From contig NZ_CP045499.1 in NCBI RefSeq assembly GCF_015500075.1, positions 124,001 through 188,000 of the forward strand: a stretch of DNA of 64,000 nt. Reading direction: 5' to 3'. The notes under the pieces were generated by a model. That model was not told the DNA's origin and did not search any database. It saw nothing but the letters and a program-made list of their open reading frames with translations. Source of the stretch: Mesorhizobium sp. INR15. GTDB taxonomy: Bacteria; Pseudomonadota; Alphaproteobacteria; Rhizobiales; Rhizobiaceae. The translations under genes and the position numbers were made by a program. Below, in pieces: positions 24,365-35,582 of the stretch; positions within the stretch are counted from its first letter, which is position 1, and every line of letters starts with the position of its first letter.

Positions 24365-24613
24365 GTCCCTTGAAGTTCGTGAAGAGCGTGTTCGATGACT
24401 GACCGATGGCCATAGCGGAAAGGCCTGAACCACAAGCTTGTGATTGACCCGAAGGTTCGCCACGCAGCGACCTCGACTTTTCCGCTCACGATGTGTGAGC
24501 AGAGCGTTTTGCGAAGCCGGATGGGCTAAGGCGTTGCCCGGCTTGCCGGCGACATCTTGCTGTACAGGTGCGGTCAACCTGAGCGATGTTTCATAAGCCG
24601 ACCGCACGATAGA

Positions 24614-24638
24614 GGAACCATTTGGACGGAGCGCCGTT
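24614..24638 (+). promoter_or_regulatory. EcfG-type promoter of ku
   Basis: GGAAC, 16 bases, CGTT: an exact match to the alphaproteobacterial general-stress sigma (EcfG) consensus. It ends 19 bp before the ku ATG. Confidence 0.75.
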
Positions 24639-24656
24639 TGCCCAGACGGAAATAGG

Positions 24657-25493
24657 ATGAACATGATGGTTGCGCCTCGCGCTGTGTGGAAAGGCTTCTT
24701 GAAGGTCGGTTCGGTTACGTGCGGCGTCAAAATTGTCGGCGCCACGAGCGAGGCGTCCAAGATCCACTTCAAGATCCTGAACCGCAAGGACGGACTTCCC
24801 GTTAAGAGCGTGTATGCCGACGAGAAGACGGGGAAAACGGTAGACTCGGAAGACCAAGTCAAGGGGTTCGAAGTCTCAAAGGATGAATTCCTGCAGATCG
24901 AGCCCGACGACATCAAGGCGCTGAAGCTAACGTCGGATCACACACTTGAGGTCGGTGAGTTCGTGGCGATCGACCAGATCGATACTCGATATCTCGAAAA
25001 ACCCTACTACCTTATTCCGGCTGACGGGGCGGCGGTCGAGGCCTATGGCGTCATTCGCGATGCGATGAAGAACAAGGGCGTCGCCGCGCGCTCCTGCATC
25101 GTGCTCTATCAGCGCGGCCGCGAAGTGCTGATCCAGCCCTATGGCAAGGGCATGGTGATGACAGAGCTGCGAAACCACAATGAGATGGTTTCCGAGGAGA
25201 GTGTCTTCGATGGTTTGACCAAGGCGAAGTACGATCCCGAGTTGCTGGAAATCGCAGGCATGCTCATCGACAAAAAGGTGACCACTTTCGATCCCTCGAA
25301 ATTCGAGGACACCTACGAGGATGCGCTGATTGCCATGATCGATGCGAAGCGGAAGGGCAAGGCACCACCAAAGGCGGCACCAAAGCCGAAGGAGAACGTC
25401 ATCAACCTGGCCGAGATCCTCAAGAAGAGTCTGCAACAGGAGGGATCGTCGCCTCCCAAGAAGAGCGCCGCGACGAAGCGCAAGAGCGCCTAA
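24657..25493 (+). CDS. ku: Non-homologous end-joining protein Ku
   Basis: A 278-residue Ku homodimer protein that binds DNA ends and recruits LigD. The core shows RAVWKGFLKVGSVTCGVKIV, HFKILNRKDG, DIKALKLTSDHTLEVGEFV, YLEKPYYLIPADGAAVEAYG and QPYGKGMVMTELR in the order of bacterial Ku. The C-terminal tail is Lys/Pro/Ala-rich (KKSAATKRKSA), the usual LigD-binding/DNA-threading extension. ATG 24663 or 24666 are alternative starts. The only intact ligase partner in the window is at 6410. Confidence 0.95.
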   Translation: MNMMVAPRAVWKGFLKVGSVTCGVKIVGATSEASKIHFKILNRKDGLPVKSVYADEKTGKTVDSEDQVKGFEVSKDEFLQIEPDDIKALKLTSDHTLEVGEFVAIDQIDTRYLEKPYYLIPADGAAVEAYGVIRDAMKNKGVAARSCIVLYQRGREVLIQPYGKGMVMTELRNHNEMVSEESVFDGLTKAKYDPELLEIAGMLIDKKVTTFDPSKFEDTYEDALIAMIDAKRKGKAPPKAAPKPKENVINLAEILKKSLQQEGSSPPKKSAATKRKSA

Positions 25494-25530
25494 ACCAAAA
25501 CGAGCAGAGTGCCGTCTGAGGAGAAATTCG

Positions 25531-25720
25531 TGACCCAGTTGACTTCGGAGCAATGCCGAGCCGCGCGAGCTCTGCTGGGCTGGTCACAAGCGAGACTTGG
25601 CGCCAAAGCGCAGCTCAGCGAGTACGGTTCGCGATTTCGAAAAGGGTAAGCGCATTCCCGCCAGCGACATGCTTCTTGAGATGAGAGCGGCGCTCGAACT
25701 GGCGGGGGTTGCCTTTCTAA
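25531..25720 (+). pseudogene. XRE-type HTH protein remnant
   Basis: From GTG 25531 the frame reads LTSEQCRAARALLGWSQARL and AKAQLSE, then shifts near 25620 to STVRDFEKGKRIPASDMLLE and MRAALELAGVAF. Together they give a single XRE HTH domain. The C-terminal end is missing. The remainder up to 25890 is not recognisable. Confidence 0.65.
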
Positions 25721-25891
25721 CCCGCTTGATGCACGGCGATCGGCTTTCGGCGGCCTGCATCGGCGATCTGGCCGCCCTCGGGGTGCATTCTGACAAGCCT
25801 CGTCGGGCGCCGGCGATGATCCGTCGTGATGGTAGGCGGGGTTTGCAGGTTGCGGTCGGCGGGTTGTTTCGGGACGTCTGCGCCCCGTCGT

Positions 25892-27224
25892 TTATGTCGC
25901 GAGTTGGGGGATGCGATCGAGGACGATGCGCAGAATACGCTGGTCGGGGCAGGATGACGGCAGGTGCAGGCGGATTTGGGTTTTCATCTCGACCACCCGC
26001 GCGGCGATCTTGATGAGGCGCAATCGCAGCGTGTCGAATTGGGCGACGGCAAAGCTCGAGCGTTTCGGCATCGCAGCGCGCAAGCCCCACATCAGCCAAT
26101 AGGCGCCTGCATGCAGGAACAACCGGAACTGGTTGGCCGTCGCTCTTGTGCAGGATGTGCGGTCGGCGGCGAGATGCGTCTTCCAGGACTTGATGTGGTT
26201 CTCGGCAGCGCCGCGCCGGCAGTAGACATCCTCGTAGAGTGCCTTGGCCTTGCCACCTGCAAGATTGGGACGATGAAGCGGGTATCGGCACCTTGGGCGC
26301 CGACCTCGACGCGGGCGATGATGCGCTCGACGCGGCTCCAGCTGGCGGCACCGTCAACGAACTCCTTGAACCTGCGGACCTTGTTCGTCTTCGGCGCTTC
26401 AAAGCGCGCCGTCGTGCTGATCTCCAGATCCTCGACATGCTTGCGCAGGGTCGTGGCGGGCGCCACGCCGAGGATGAAGTCGATACCGTTGGCGCGGCAC
26501 CAGTCGATGACCAGCGCACTACAATAGTGGCTGTCGGCCCGGATCAGGATCCGGGTGTTCGGCCAATTGCTCCGGATCGCCCGCACCAGGCGGCGCAGGT
26601 GGGGGCGGATTTCTGCCCCGCTCGGCCGCTTCGCTGGTCGCAGGACCGCACCGACGAACCGGCCGTCGTCATAGAACACAACAATCGGCTGGAAGCCGTA
26701 TTCGTCGTGATGGGGAACAGGCGGAGCTGCTGGCCGCCATGCACCGCGTCAAAAGTGTCGTCAATGTCGAGCACGATCCGCTTCGGAACCTGGCAAAAGG
26801 AAGCGCAATAAAGGTCGACCATCGCACGGCCCATAACGACCAGTTCCCGCACGCCAGGCAGGTTCTCCAGCCGGCACATCGTCGACTGGGAGGCCAGATC
26901 CCGACCCGAAGGCAGGACATCCTGGGCCATCTTGAAGACCGGATCGCAGCGCAGCCGGTTGGCGTCGTTGCCATCCTCGTAGCCGGCGGCAATCATCTTC
27001 ATACGGAACCCGATCATATCGGCCACGCTATGGATGATCTGTTCCGGGCAGCGCGGATCATCGATGCACCGCGCCAGATGCTCGGCCACACGCAGCCGCT
27101 TTTCCACCTCGGCCAGAGCCAGAACACCACTGTTCGAGGACAGCATGCCGCCGTCAAAACGGGCGACGACGGACTTGCCGCGGACAGATGACAAACCCGT
27201 CAGTGGCAGCGTAGGATCATTCAT
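25892..27224 (-). pseudogene. IS1380-family transposase, two frameshifts
   Basis: The first frame (from 27224) has ARFDGGMLSSNSGVLALAEV and VLDIDDTFDAVHGGQQLRLF with the first catalytic D. After a shift near 26680 comes MFYDDGRFVGAVLRPAKRPS and ILIRADSHYCSALVIDWCRA with the second D. A second shift near 26250 leads to YEDVYCRRGAAENHIKSWK (catalytic E) and LFLHAGAYWLMWGLRAAMPK. All the parts of a ~440-residue IS1380 transposase are there but not in one frame. Ends of the element were not determined. Confidence 0.85.
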
Positions 27225-27327
27225 GGCGGGTGTGGTCTCCGGGAAATGGCGCGGATAGGACTAAGCAACCAAATCCTACGTTATTTCAACGGCTTGCGCC
27301 ACATCCGCCAACCCGCCGGTAGAGTCG

Positions 27328-28987
<1,660 letters not shown>

Positions 28988-30037
28988 ATGTCGATTGCTT
29001 CCCCGTTCGCGCGGCCTTCCCCGAAATTCAGGCGGGTCTACCATCAGTTTGCTCCCGAAGTTGAGGTCTACTCGATCGACGAGAGCTTCCTCGACATCAC
29101 CGGCTTGGGCGGCGGAGACTACGTCGCCTACGGGCAGAAGCTCAGGCAAACCGTCCGGACCTGGACCGGCATCCCTACCTGCGTCGGCATCGGACCGACC
29201 AAGACGCTTGGCCAAACTTGCTAACCGCACCGCGAAGAACCATCCGGAGCTCAACGGGGTCTGTGATTTCAGCGACCTGGCGACACGGGAGAAATACCTG
29301 CCGGCGACGCCGGTGGGCGCATTATGGGTGTAGGCGCCGCAGCGGCCGCCAAGCTGAAGGCGATCCGCGTGGAGACAGTAGGGCAGCTGCGCGCCCTCGA
29401 GCCAAAGCGCGGCCGTCAGCTGCTCACCGTAGTCGGCGAGCGCATGATTCATGAACTGAACGGGATCTCCTGTCTGGCGCTGGAATCCCTGCCGGCAGGT
29501 CAGAAGGGCATTGCCGTGACGCGGAGCTTCGGCCGGCCGGTGACGTCGCTCGTGGAGATGCAGCAGGCGGTGGCGGCCTATGCCACGCGCGCGGCCGAGA
29601 AACTGCGCCGACACGGGCTGTGTGCCGTTCAGGGCTTGGTGTTCATGCACACCAACAAGTTCAATGGCGACACATGGAGCCATACCGGACAGGCGCTAGC
29701 GTTCTTGGAGCCGACCGACGATACCCTGGAATTGATCGCCGCTGCGACGGAGGCGGCCGCCTCCGCGTGGCGCAGTGGATACCGCTACGCCAAGGCAGGT
29801 ATCATGTTGACCGAGCTGGTGCCGATCATGATGGTGCAGACGTCGTTGCTGGCAGTTATCGATCGTGACGAGAGAGCTGCGCTGAATATAGCGATGGACG
29901 CGGTGAACCGGCGCTTTGGACGGAACACGCTGGTGCCGGCAGCAATGGGGCTGAAACCGTCCTGGTCTACCAAGTTCGACCGGAAATCGCGGTGTTTTAC
30001 AACGCGTTGGGATGAGTTGCCGCAGGTGGCGGCCTGA
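28988..30037 (+). pseudogene. umuC: UmuC-type Y-family DNA polymerase, 5' missing, two frameshifts
   Basis: Three frames add up to most of UmuC: RRVYHQFAPEVEVYSIDESF (catalytic D and E) to IPTCVGIGPTKTL; then KLANRTAKNHPELNGVCDFS; then from 29324 GVGAAAAAKLKAIRVETVGQ, the little-finger/C-terminal part GIAVTRSFGRPVTSLVEMQQ, and LPQVAA at the end. The N-terminal palm with the first catalytic aspartate is not present on the other side of the intron. Translesion synthesis from this copy is not possible. Confidence 0.85.
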
Positions 30038-30104
30038 CGAGTGCCTGTCCGCGTGATCGGAGAAATGTTTGCGGTTCCTTGTCGACAAACACGGAGCGGC
30101 GCGA

Positions 30105-30659
30105 TCAGCGGGTCCGCTCCCGGAACTTCGCATGGCAACTTGAGCAGTCCTGCAAAATCAGGTGCAGCACGTGTTCGGCGGGAAGCTTGGCGGGTGCGAT
30201 CTCGGCTACGCCAGGCCGTTTGCCCAAAAGGCTGCCCCCGCCCGTGACCATGCCGGGACCCATTCGCATGTCGCTTGTAATTGTCGGAGGCGCCCGTGCA
30301 GCGTCCACAGCCAATACATCCGCTAACGTGCCGAAGTGACGAGCCAGGGCCTCAAATTCCGAGCGCTCCTGGTCGATATTGAGCTTGGCTCCAGATGGCG
30401 GACCCAGCGTCCCACTCGGAAACTCAGCAATAAGGGCCGCTCCCGTCCGCGCGCGGATCGTATCGGCGGCCGCCTTGAAGGTCGTGGGATCATAGGCCAG
30501 TTTGCCGCCGAACATGCCGGCGATCGTTCTGATCGCAGCGGCCATGTCCTTCATCGAGGCTTGGCGGGACGTGACGACCTCTAGCGAGGTCGATGGGGAC
30601 GCTGCGATGCCGGATGCGCAGGCAAGGGAAAAGATTGCCACGGCCGCCGCTCGTTTCAC
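30105..30659 (-). CDS. Cytochrome c'-type protein
   Basis: About 184 residues starting at GTG 30659 (KRAAAVAIFSLACASGIAAS signal peptide); an ATG at 30701 lies inside the cueR gene. The C-terminal heme site CSSCHAKFRE (CxxCH) and the preceding helices (SMKDMAAAIRTIAGMFGGKL, SEFEALARHFGTLADVLA) fit the four-helix cytochrome c' fold. The gene overlaps the end of cueR by GTGA and so belongs to the copA1-cueR1 transcript. A periplasmic electron-transfer or NO/metal-binding role is possible. Its copper link comes only from context. Confidence 0.75.
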   Translation of the reverse strand: MKRAAAVAIFSLACASGIAASPSTSLEVVTSRQASMKDMAAAIRTIAGMFGGKLAYDPTTFKAAADTIRARTGAALIAEFPSGTLGPPSGAKLNIDQERSEFEALARHFGTLADVLAVDAARAPPTITSDMRMGPGMVTGGGSLLGKRPGVAEIAPAKLPAEHVLHLILQDCSSCHAKFRERTR

Positions 30660-31054
30660 TGAACCAGGCCTTGTCCCGCCAGATCGTCGATGATCGGACA
30701 ATCCGGCCTGTCGTCGCCGTGGCAGTTTTCAACGAGATGATGGAGGAGCTTGCGCAATCCAACGAGCTCCGCGATTTTTCGGTCGATTTCCACGAGCTTC
30801 ACTTCCGCCAAGGCTTTTACATCGGCACTCTCACGGTCTTTGTCCTGATAGAGCGACAGCAACTGGCGACACTCATCGACCGAGAAACCAAGGCTGCGCG
30901 ACCGTTGCAGGAAGCACAACTGGTGCACGTCCTTGACGCTATAGTCACGGTAGCCGTTACCGGCGCGATCGGGCTTCAGGAGGCCGATATCCTCGTAGTA
31001 ACGGATGGTTTTGGCCGGAAGGCCCGATAGCTCAGCTGCATCGCCGATATTCAT
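30656..31054 (-). CDS. cueR: CueR-type copper-responsive MerR regulator (first copy)
   Basis: A 132-residue MerR-family activator. N-terminal winged helix MNIGDAAELSGLPAKTIRYY and GNGYRDYSVKDVHQL, dimerisation helix, and the metal loop C111-HGDDRPD-C119. The Cys-x7-Cys spacing is that of Cu(I)-sensing CueR. ATG 31054 follows GAGGTCAG; the frame is open four codons further. The gene starts 9 bases after the copA1 stop. It should bind the five inverted-repeat promoters at 33.6, 45.1 and 48.3 kb. Confidence 0.9.
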   Translation of the reverse strand: MNIGDAAELSGLPAKTIRYYEDIGLLKPDRAGNGYRDYSVKDVHQLCFLQRSRSLGFSVDECRQLLSLYQDKDRESADVKALAEVKLVEIDRKIAELVGLRKLLHHLVENCHGDDRPDCPIIDDLAGQGLVQ

Positions 31055-31062
31055 CTCTGACC

Positions 31063-33540
31063 TCACAATTTCAGGGTGCGGAGCCGCAGCGCGTTCCCGA
31101 TGACGGAGACAGACGACAGGCTCATCGCCGCCGCTGCAAGCATAGGGGATAGCATCGTCCCAAACACGGGATAAAGCACGCCTGCGGCCACGGGAACGCC
31201 AAGCACGTTGTAGAAGAAAGCGAAGAACAGGTTCTCCTTGATATTGCGGATAGTAGCCTGCGACAGGGTTCTTGCCCGGACCAGACCGTTCAGATCGCCT
31301 TTAACTAAGGTGATGCCGGCGCTCTCCACCGCGACATCCGCCCCCGTACCCATGGCAATGCCGACGTCGGCGGCCGCGAGCGCCGGCGCATCATTCACCC
31401 CGTCGCCCGCCATGGCGACCTTCGCGCCCTTTGCCTTCAAATCGTCGATCAGCGTTTTCTTATCCTCGGGCAACACTCCGGCACGGATGTCGTCAATGCC
31501 CAGCTTTGAAGCCACGGCCCTTGCCGTGCGCTCATTGTCGCCAGTTGCCATAATGATCCTAAGCCCGCTCTCGCGAAGCGCGCGGATCGCTTCCTTCGAT
31601 GTCGCCTTCACCGGGTCCGCAACAGCGACAATGCCGCCCAGCTTGCCGCCGATCGCCACATACATGGCGGTCTTGCCCTCCGAGCGCAGGGCGTCGGCCT
31701 GGACGGAAAGGGCCGCCAAGTCGACTTTGGCGTCGTCCATCATCGCCTGATTGCCGAGCGCAACGGTCTTGCCAGCAACGATGCCGCTCACTCCCTTGCC
31801 GGTGACGGCTTCAAAGCCGGTTGTCGCGCTGATCTTGGCACCACGCTCCTTCGCACCTCCCACGATCGCTTCGGCGAGCGGATGTTCCGACCCCTGCTCA
31901 AGGCTTGCGGCAAGACCGAGCAACTCGGCCTCATCGACCCCTGCGGCGGGTATCACATCGGTCAATTTCGGGCTTCCTTCGGTCAATGTGCCGGTCTTGT
32001 CGACGATCAGGGTATCGACTGCGGCGAACCGCTCCAGCGCCTCGGCATCCTTGATCAGAACCCCGGCCTGGGCGCCCCGGCCAGCGGCCGTCATGATCGA
32101 CATCGGCGTGGCCAGGCCTAAAGCGCATGGGCATGCAATGATTAGAACCGATACGGCTGCCACGATCGCATAGGCCATGCTGGGCTGCGGGCCGACTATC
32201 GCCCACGTCGCGAACGCCACAACTGCCACCAGCACGACGGTCGGGACGAAGTAAAAGGATACCCGGTCGGCCAGCCCCTGAATCGGGGCGCGGGACCGTT
32301 GTGCCTTGGCCACCATCTCGACGATCTTGGCGAGCATCGTGTCGGCGCCGATCTTCTCGGCGCGCATGATGAGTGTGCCATTCTTGTTGAGCGTACCGCC
32401 TGTAAGAGGGTCACCTTTGGTCTTCTCCAGCGGAACAGGCTCGCCAGTGATCATGGATTCGTCGAGCGACGAACGGCCCTCCACCACGATGCCATCGACC
32501 GGGATGCTGTCGCCCGGACGGATGCGGAGCAGGTCACCGGCCTGCACCTGGTCCAACGGGACATCCTCTTCCGAGCCATCCGCTGTGATGCGGCGTGCAG
32601 TCTTTGGGGCAAGATCAAGCAGGGCGCGGATCGCCGAACCGGTGCGCTCACGGGCTCTCAGCTCAAGCACCTGGCCCAGGAAGATCAGCGCTACGATGAC
32701 GGAAGCTGCCTCGAAGTAGGTCGGTACCGTGCCGCCGTGGCCCAGGAAGGATGCCGGGAAGATCGCCGGAAACAGGGTCGCGACGAGGCTGTAGCTATAG
32801 GCCGCGCCAACACCGAGCGAGATCAGCGTCCACATATTGGGAGAGCGATTGACGACGGATTCATAACCCCGGTGGAAAAACGGTATGGCGGCCCAGACAA
32901 CGACCGGGGTCGACAAGGCCAGTTCCAGCCAGCTTGCCAACGGCTCACCAATCCAGTCGCGGAAAGGGAGGCCGACCATTGGACCCATCGTGATGATAAG
33001 CAGGGGAGTTGACAGCACCGCGCTGATCCAAAGGCGGCGGGTAAAGTCGATCAACTCCGGGTTCGGGCCTTCGTCACTTGTCGGCACGCCCATGGGCTCC
33101 AAGGCCATGCCGCAGATCGGGCATGAACCAGGCTGATCCCTGATGATTTGCGGATGCATTGGGCAGGTGTACTGCGTGCCCTTTTTCATCGGTTCGGAAG
33201 CTGGCCGGTCTCCGAGATATTTTTCCGGCGTCGCTTCAAACTTTCCTTGGCATCCGGGCGAGCAAAAATAAAACCCTTTGCTTTCATGTCGGGTAAAGTG
33301 CGTTGCAGTAGCCCGATCGACGCTCATGCCGCAGACCAGATCGGTGGCGGCGATGAAGTCTACGGGCGCCTTGACAAACCTGTCGTGGCACGACGCGCTG
33401 CAGAAATGATACCGGTGCCCGTCATGTTCGACTGTCGGTTTGCCGGCATTGGGGTCCACCGTCATGCCGCAGACGGGATCCCGGACCATAAACGAAGTGG
33501 CTTTTTGCGCGGCTCCTGGCGCGTGAACGAGTGTCGTCAT
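31063..33540 (-). CDS. copA: Cu(I)-exporting P1B-type ATPase (first copy)
   Basis: An 825-residue P-type ATPase that exports Cu(I) from the cytoplasm. The N-terminus has no classical HMA domain; it has two YHS-type cysteine modules (DPVCGMTVDP at 21 with HFCSASC, and DLVCGMSVDR at 67 with YFCSPGC) and a heavy-metal-binding YTCPMHP ... CPICGMALEP module (124-149). Further motifs are TGE (365), the transmembrane metal site CPC (470-472), phosphorylation site DKTGTLT (D514), SEHPLAEA and GDGVNDAPAL. The start 33540 is the first codon with family homology; the open frame extends another 123 codons. It is divergent from the DUF305 gene. Confidence 0.95.
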   Translation of the reverse strand: MTTLVHAPGAAQKATSFMVRDPVCGMTVDPNAGKPTVEHDGHRYHFCSASCHDRFVKAPVDFIAATDLVCGMSVDRATATHFTRHESKGFYFCSPGCQGKFEATPEKYLGDRPASEPMKKGTQYTCPMHPQIIRDQPGSCPICGMALEPMGVPTSDEGPNPELIDFTRRLWISAVLSTPLLIITMGPMVGLPFRDWIGEPLASWLELALSTPVVVWAAIPFFHRGYESVVNRSPNMWTLISLGVGAAYSYSLVATLFPAIFPASFLGHGGTVPTYFEAASVIVALIFLGQVLELRARERTGSAIRALLDLAPKTARRITADGSEEDVPLDQVQAGDLLRIRPGDSIPVDGIVVEGRSSLDESMITGEPVPLEKTKGDPLTGGTLNKNGTLIMRAEKIGADTMLAKIVEMVAKAQRSRAPIQGLADRVSFYFVPTVVLVAVVAFATWAIVGPQPSMAYAIVAAVSVLIIACPCALGLATPMSIMTAAGRGAQAGVLIKDAEALERFAAVDTLIVDKTGTLTEGSPKLTDVIPAAGVDEAELLGLAASLEQGSEHPLAEAIVGGAKERGAKISATTGFEAVTGKGVSGIVAGKTVALGNQAMMDDAKVDLAALSVQADALRSEGKTAMYVAIGGKLGGIVAVADPVKATSKEAIRALRESGLRIIMATGDNERTARAVASKLGIDDIRAGVLPEDKKTLIDDLKAKGAKVAMAGDGVNDAPALAAADVGIAMGTGADVAVESAGITLVKGDLNGLVRARTLSQATIRNIKENLFFAFFYNVLGVPVAAGVLYPVFGTMLSPMLAAAAMSLSSVSVIGNALRLRTLKL

Positions 33541-33570
33541 GGTCGAACCCTTTCGGTTGATTGCACCGAC

Positions 33571-33599
33571 TCTACGGCTTCCTGTAACTGGAAGGTCAA
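33571..33599 (-). promoter_or_regulatory. CueR box and promoter of copA1
   Basis: Leftward, TTGACC is followed by the inverted repeat CTTCC-AGTTACA-GGAAG and a -10 about 19-20 bases downstream. The long spacer with an internal palindrome is the MerR-family layout, and the sequence is close to that of the E. coli copA promoter. Confidence 0.8.
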
Positions 33600-33668
33600 G
33601 GGAATTATTGGATCGTGAAGCGTTTGACCTCGCGGGATTCAATAAACATACAGCGGCGTGCTTTTCAC

Positions 33669-33700
33669 TTGACCTTCCAGTTGGTGGAAGGAGCATGCTC
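33669..33700 (+). promoter_or_regulatory. CueR box and promoter of DUF305-ATP-grasp unit
   Basis: TTGACC followed by CCTTCC-AGTTGGT-GGAAGG, a perfect 6-base-arm palindrome overlapping the -35, with a 19-base spacer to CATGCT. It faces away from the copA1 box about 70 bp to the left. Confidence 0.8.
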
Positions 33701-33757
33701 TGGACACCACCGCGCGGCAGTTCCGTCGCCCGGCCAATCTGTTCAAAGGAGAATTCC

Positions 33758-34174
33758 ATGAAAAAGCTTATTGCGACTGTCGTCACCGGCGCCATGTTGT
33801 CTGCGTTTGCAACCTTGGCTTCGGCCGAGGAAAGCACGTTTCCCGAGGTGTGCAAGAGCAACATGGCGATGGATATGGGGGCCGACCACTCCAAAATGAT
33901 GCAAGACATGATGACAGAGGAACATCAGAAGGCCGGCATGACCGGTATGATGCAGATGGACAAGAACATGATGCAGGGCATGCTGCACAAGGATGCCGAT
34001 GTCGCCTTTATCTGCGGCATGATCGCTCATCACCAAGGGGCCATCGACATGTCAAACGTCGAACTGAAATATGGGAAAAATGACTGGTCAAAGGAAACGG
34101 CCAAGAAGGTCATCGCCGCCCAGACCAAGGAAATTGCCGACATGACGGCCTGGCTTAAGGACAATGCCAAGTAG
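33758..34174 (+). CDS. DUF305 periplasmic protein
   Basis: A 138-residue protein with signal peptide (cleavage after TLASA, about residue 23). It is rich in Met and His (MAMDMGADHSKMMQDMM, then GMTGMMQMDKNMMQGML) and carries the DUF305 core CGMIAHHQGAIDMSNVELKY. Met/His clusters suit Cu(I) binding. The upstream open frame to 33539 covers the promoter and is not coding; ATG 33758 follows AAAGGAG. It is copper-regulated by position. Confidence 0.85.
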   Translation: MKKLIATVVTGAMLSAFATLASAEESTFPEVCKSNMAMDMGADHSKMMQDMMTEEHQKAGMTGMMQMDKNMMQGMLHKDADVAFICGMIAHHQGAIDMSNVELKYGKNDWSKETAKKVIAAQTKEIADMTAWLKDNAK

Positions 34175-34243
34175 GCGTTGTAATCAATGCAACAAGCCGC
34201 TGGTGCCCTGCGGGGAATCGCCGATCGCTGCTAAGGAGGAGAG

Positions 34244-35527
34244 ATGATCATGCCCTCCAATCTGACGGGGGTCGGCCAGCCGAGGTCGGCCCGGCTCAAC
34301 CAAAATTGCTTCTGCATTACCCTTGATCAGGCAAAGCTTCGTGCTGCATTGGATCATGAGGCCGGCGATGTCGACTTCAGCAGAGATTTCTTGAAGTCGC
34401 GGCCGCATCTGTTTTCCAATGTTCCGGTCTTCCTCTCCCATTCCGCCCTCGAAGGGATGCGCGAGATCGTCGTTGCCATCGAAGCGACGACGAAGTTGTC
34501 GGGCTACCGGGATGCAGTCCTCGCCTGGGCACCGGAAATCGCGCAACGGGATTTTGGTCCGGCGGGCGCGCTGATGGGTTACGATTTTCATCTGGACGAC
34601 CATGGGCCGAAGTTGATCGAAGTGAACACCAACGCCGGTGGTGCCTTCCTCAATGCATTACTGGCCAAGGCCCAGAAGGCCTGCTGCGCTGAAGTCGAGC
34701 AACGGCTGATCGGTATACGCGAAAATGATTTCGAAATTTCCGTCGTCGCGATGTTCAGGGAGGAATGGCGACGCCAACGCGGCGCAAACCCAATGCGGCG
34801 GATCGCGATCGTCGATGATCGGCCCGAGGAGCAATACCTCTATCCTGAATTCGTGCTGGCCACGCAGTTGCTGCTGAAGCACGGCATCGACGCCGTGACC
34901 GGCGATGCCAGCGAGTTGCAATACAATTGCGGCAAGCTGCGGCTTGATGGCCACGAGATCGACCTCGTCTACAATCGCCTGGTAGATTTTGCACTGGACC
35001 GTTCTGAACACGCAATGCTCAGGGCGGCTTATCAGGACGGTGCGGTGGTCGTAACGCCCAATCCGCACAACCACGCGCTGTTGGCCAACAAGCGGAATCT
35101 GACCCTGCTGTCCGATCAGAAGGCTCTGGAGGCTTTTGGCCTTTCCCCAGAGATGCGCCTACGGCTCGCCAGTGTTCCGCGCACCGTGCTGGTCACCCCC
35201 GACAATGCGGATGCGCTTTGGAAAAACCGCAACGATCTGTTTTTCAAGCCGCTCTCCGGCCACGGCAGCAAAGCGGTCTACCGAGGTGACAAGGTGACCA
35301 AAGGTGTGTGGGCCGACATCGCCAAGGGTGGCTATGTCGCGCAGGACTTTGCCTCACCCGGGCAGCGCATGATCGAGATCGATGGCGCGCCCGCAACACG
35401 CAAAATGGACGTACGGCTTTACACGTATGACGGCCGAATGCTGCTCGCGGCCGCGCGGCTCTACCAGGGCCAGACGACAAATTTCAGGACGCCCGGCGGC
35501 GGCTTTGCTCCGGTGCTGGTCGTTTAA
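34244..35527 (+). CDS. Circularly permuted ATP-grasp-like ligase of unknown substrate
   Basis: A 427-residue soluble protein, start after AAGGAGGAGAG. The Mg-binding ExN of ATP-grasp enzymes appears early, in PKLIEVNTNAGGAF (E126, N128), while the ATP-lid lysine comes late, in DLFFKPLSGHGSKAV (K335), followed by GGYVAQDFASPG (hinge) and RKMDVRLYTYDG. This order is reversed with respect to glutathione synthetase, so the fold appears circularly permuted. Between them lie IAIVDDRPEEQYLYPEFVLA and LVYNRLVDFAL. It is 69 bp after the DUF305 gene and probably in its copper-induced transcript. It could join an amino acid or peptide to a thiol or copper ligand; this is inference. Confidence 0.6.
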   Translation: MIMPSNLTGVGQPRSARLNQNCFCITLDQAKLRAALDHEAGDVDFSRDFLKSRPHLFSNVPVFLSHSALEGMREIVVAIEATTKLSGYRDAVLAWAPEIAQRDFGPAGALMGYDFHLDDHGPKLIEVNTNAGGAFLNALLAKAQKACCAEVEQRLIGIRENDFEISVVAMFREEWRRQRGANPMRRIAIVDDRPEEQYLYPEFVLATQLLLKHGIDAVTGDASELQYNCGKLRLDGHEIDLVYNRLVDFALDRSEHAMLRAAYQDGAVVVTPNPHNHALLANKRNLTLLSDQKALEAFGLSPEMRLRLASVPRTVLVTPDNADALWKNRNDLFFKPLSGHGSKAVYRGDKVTKGVWADIAKGGYVAQDFASPGQRMIEIDGAPATRKMDVRLYTYDGRMLLAAARLYQGQTTNFRTPGGGFAPVLVV

Positions 35528-35582
35528 GTATGCGGACACCCTCCGTCCCCGAAGATCAATTTAACTTGCCATGCCGAGCTTG

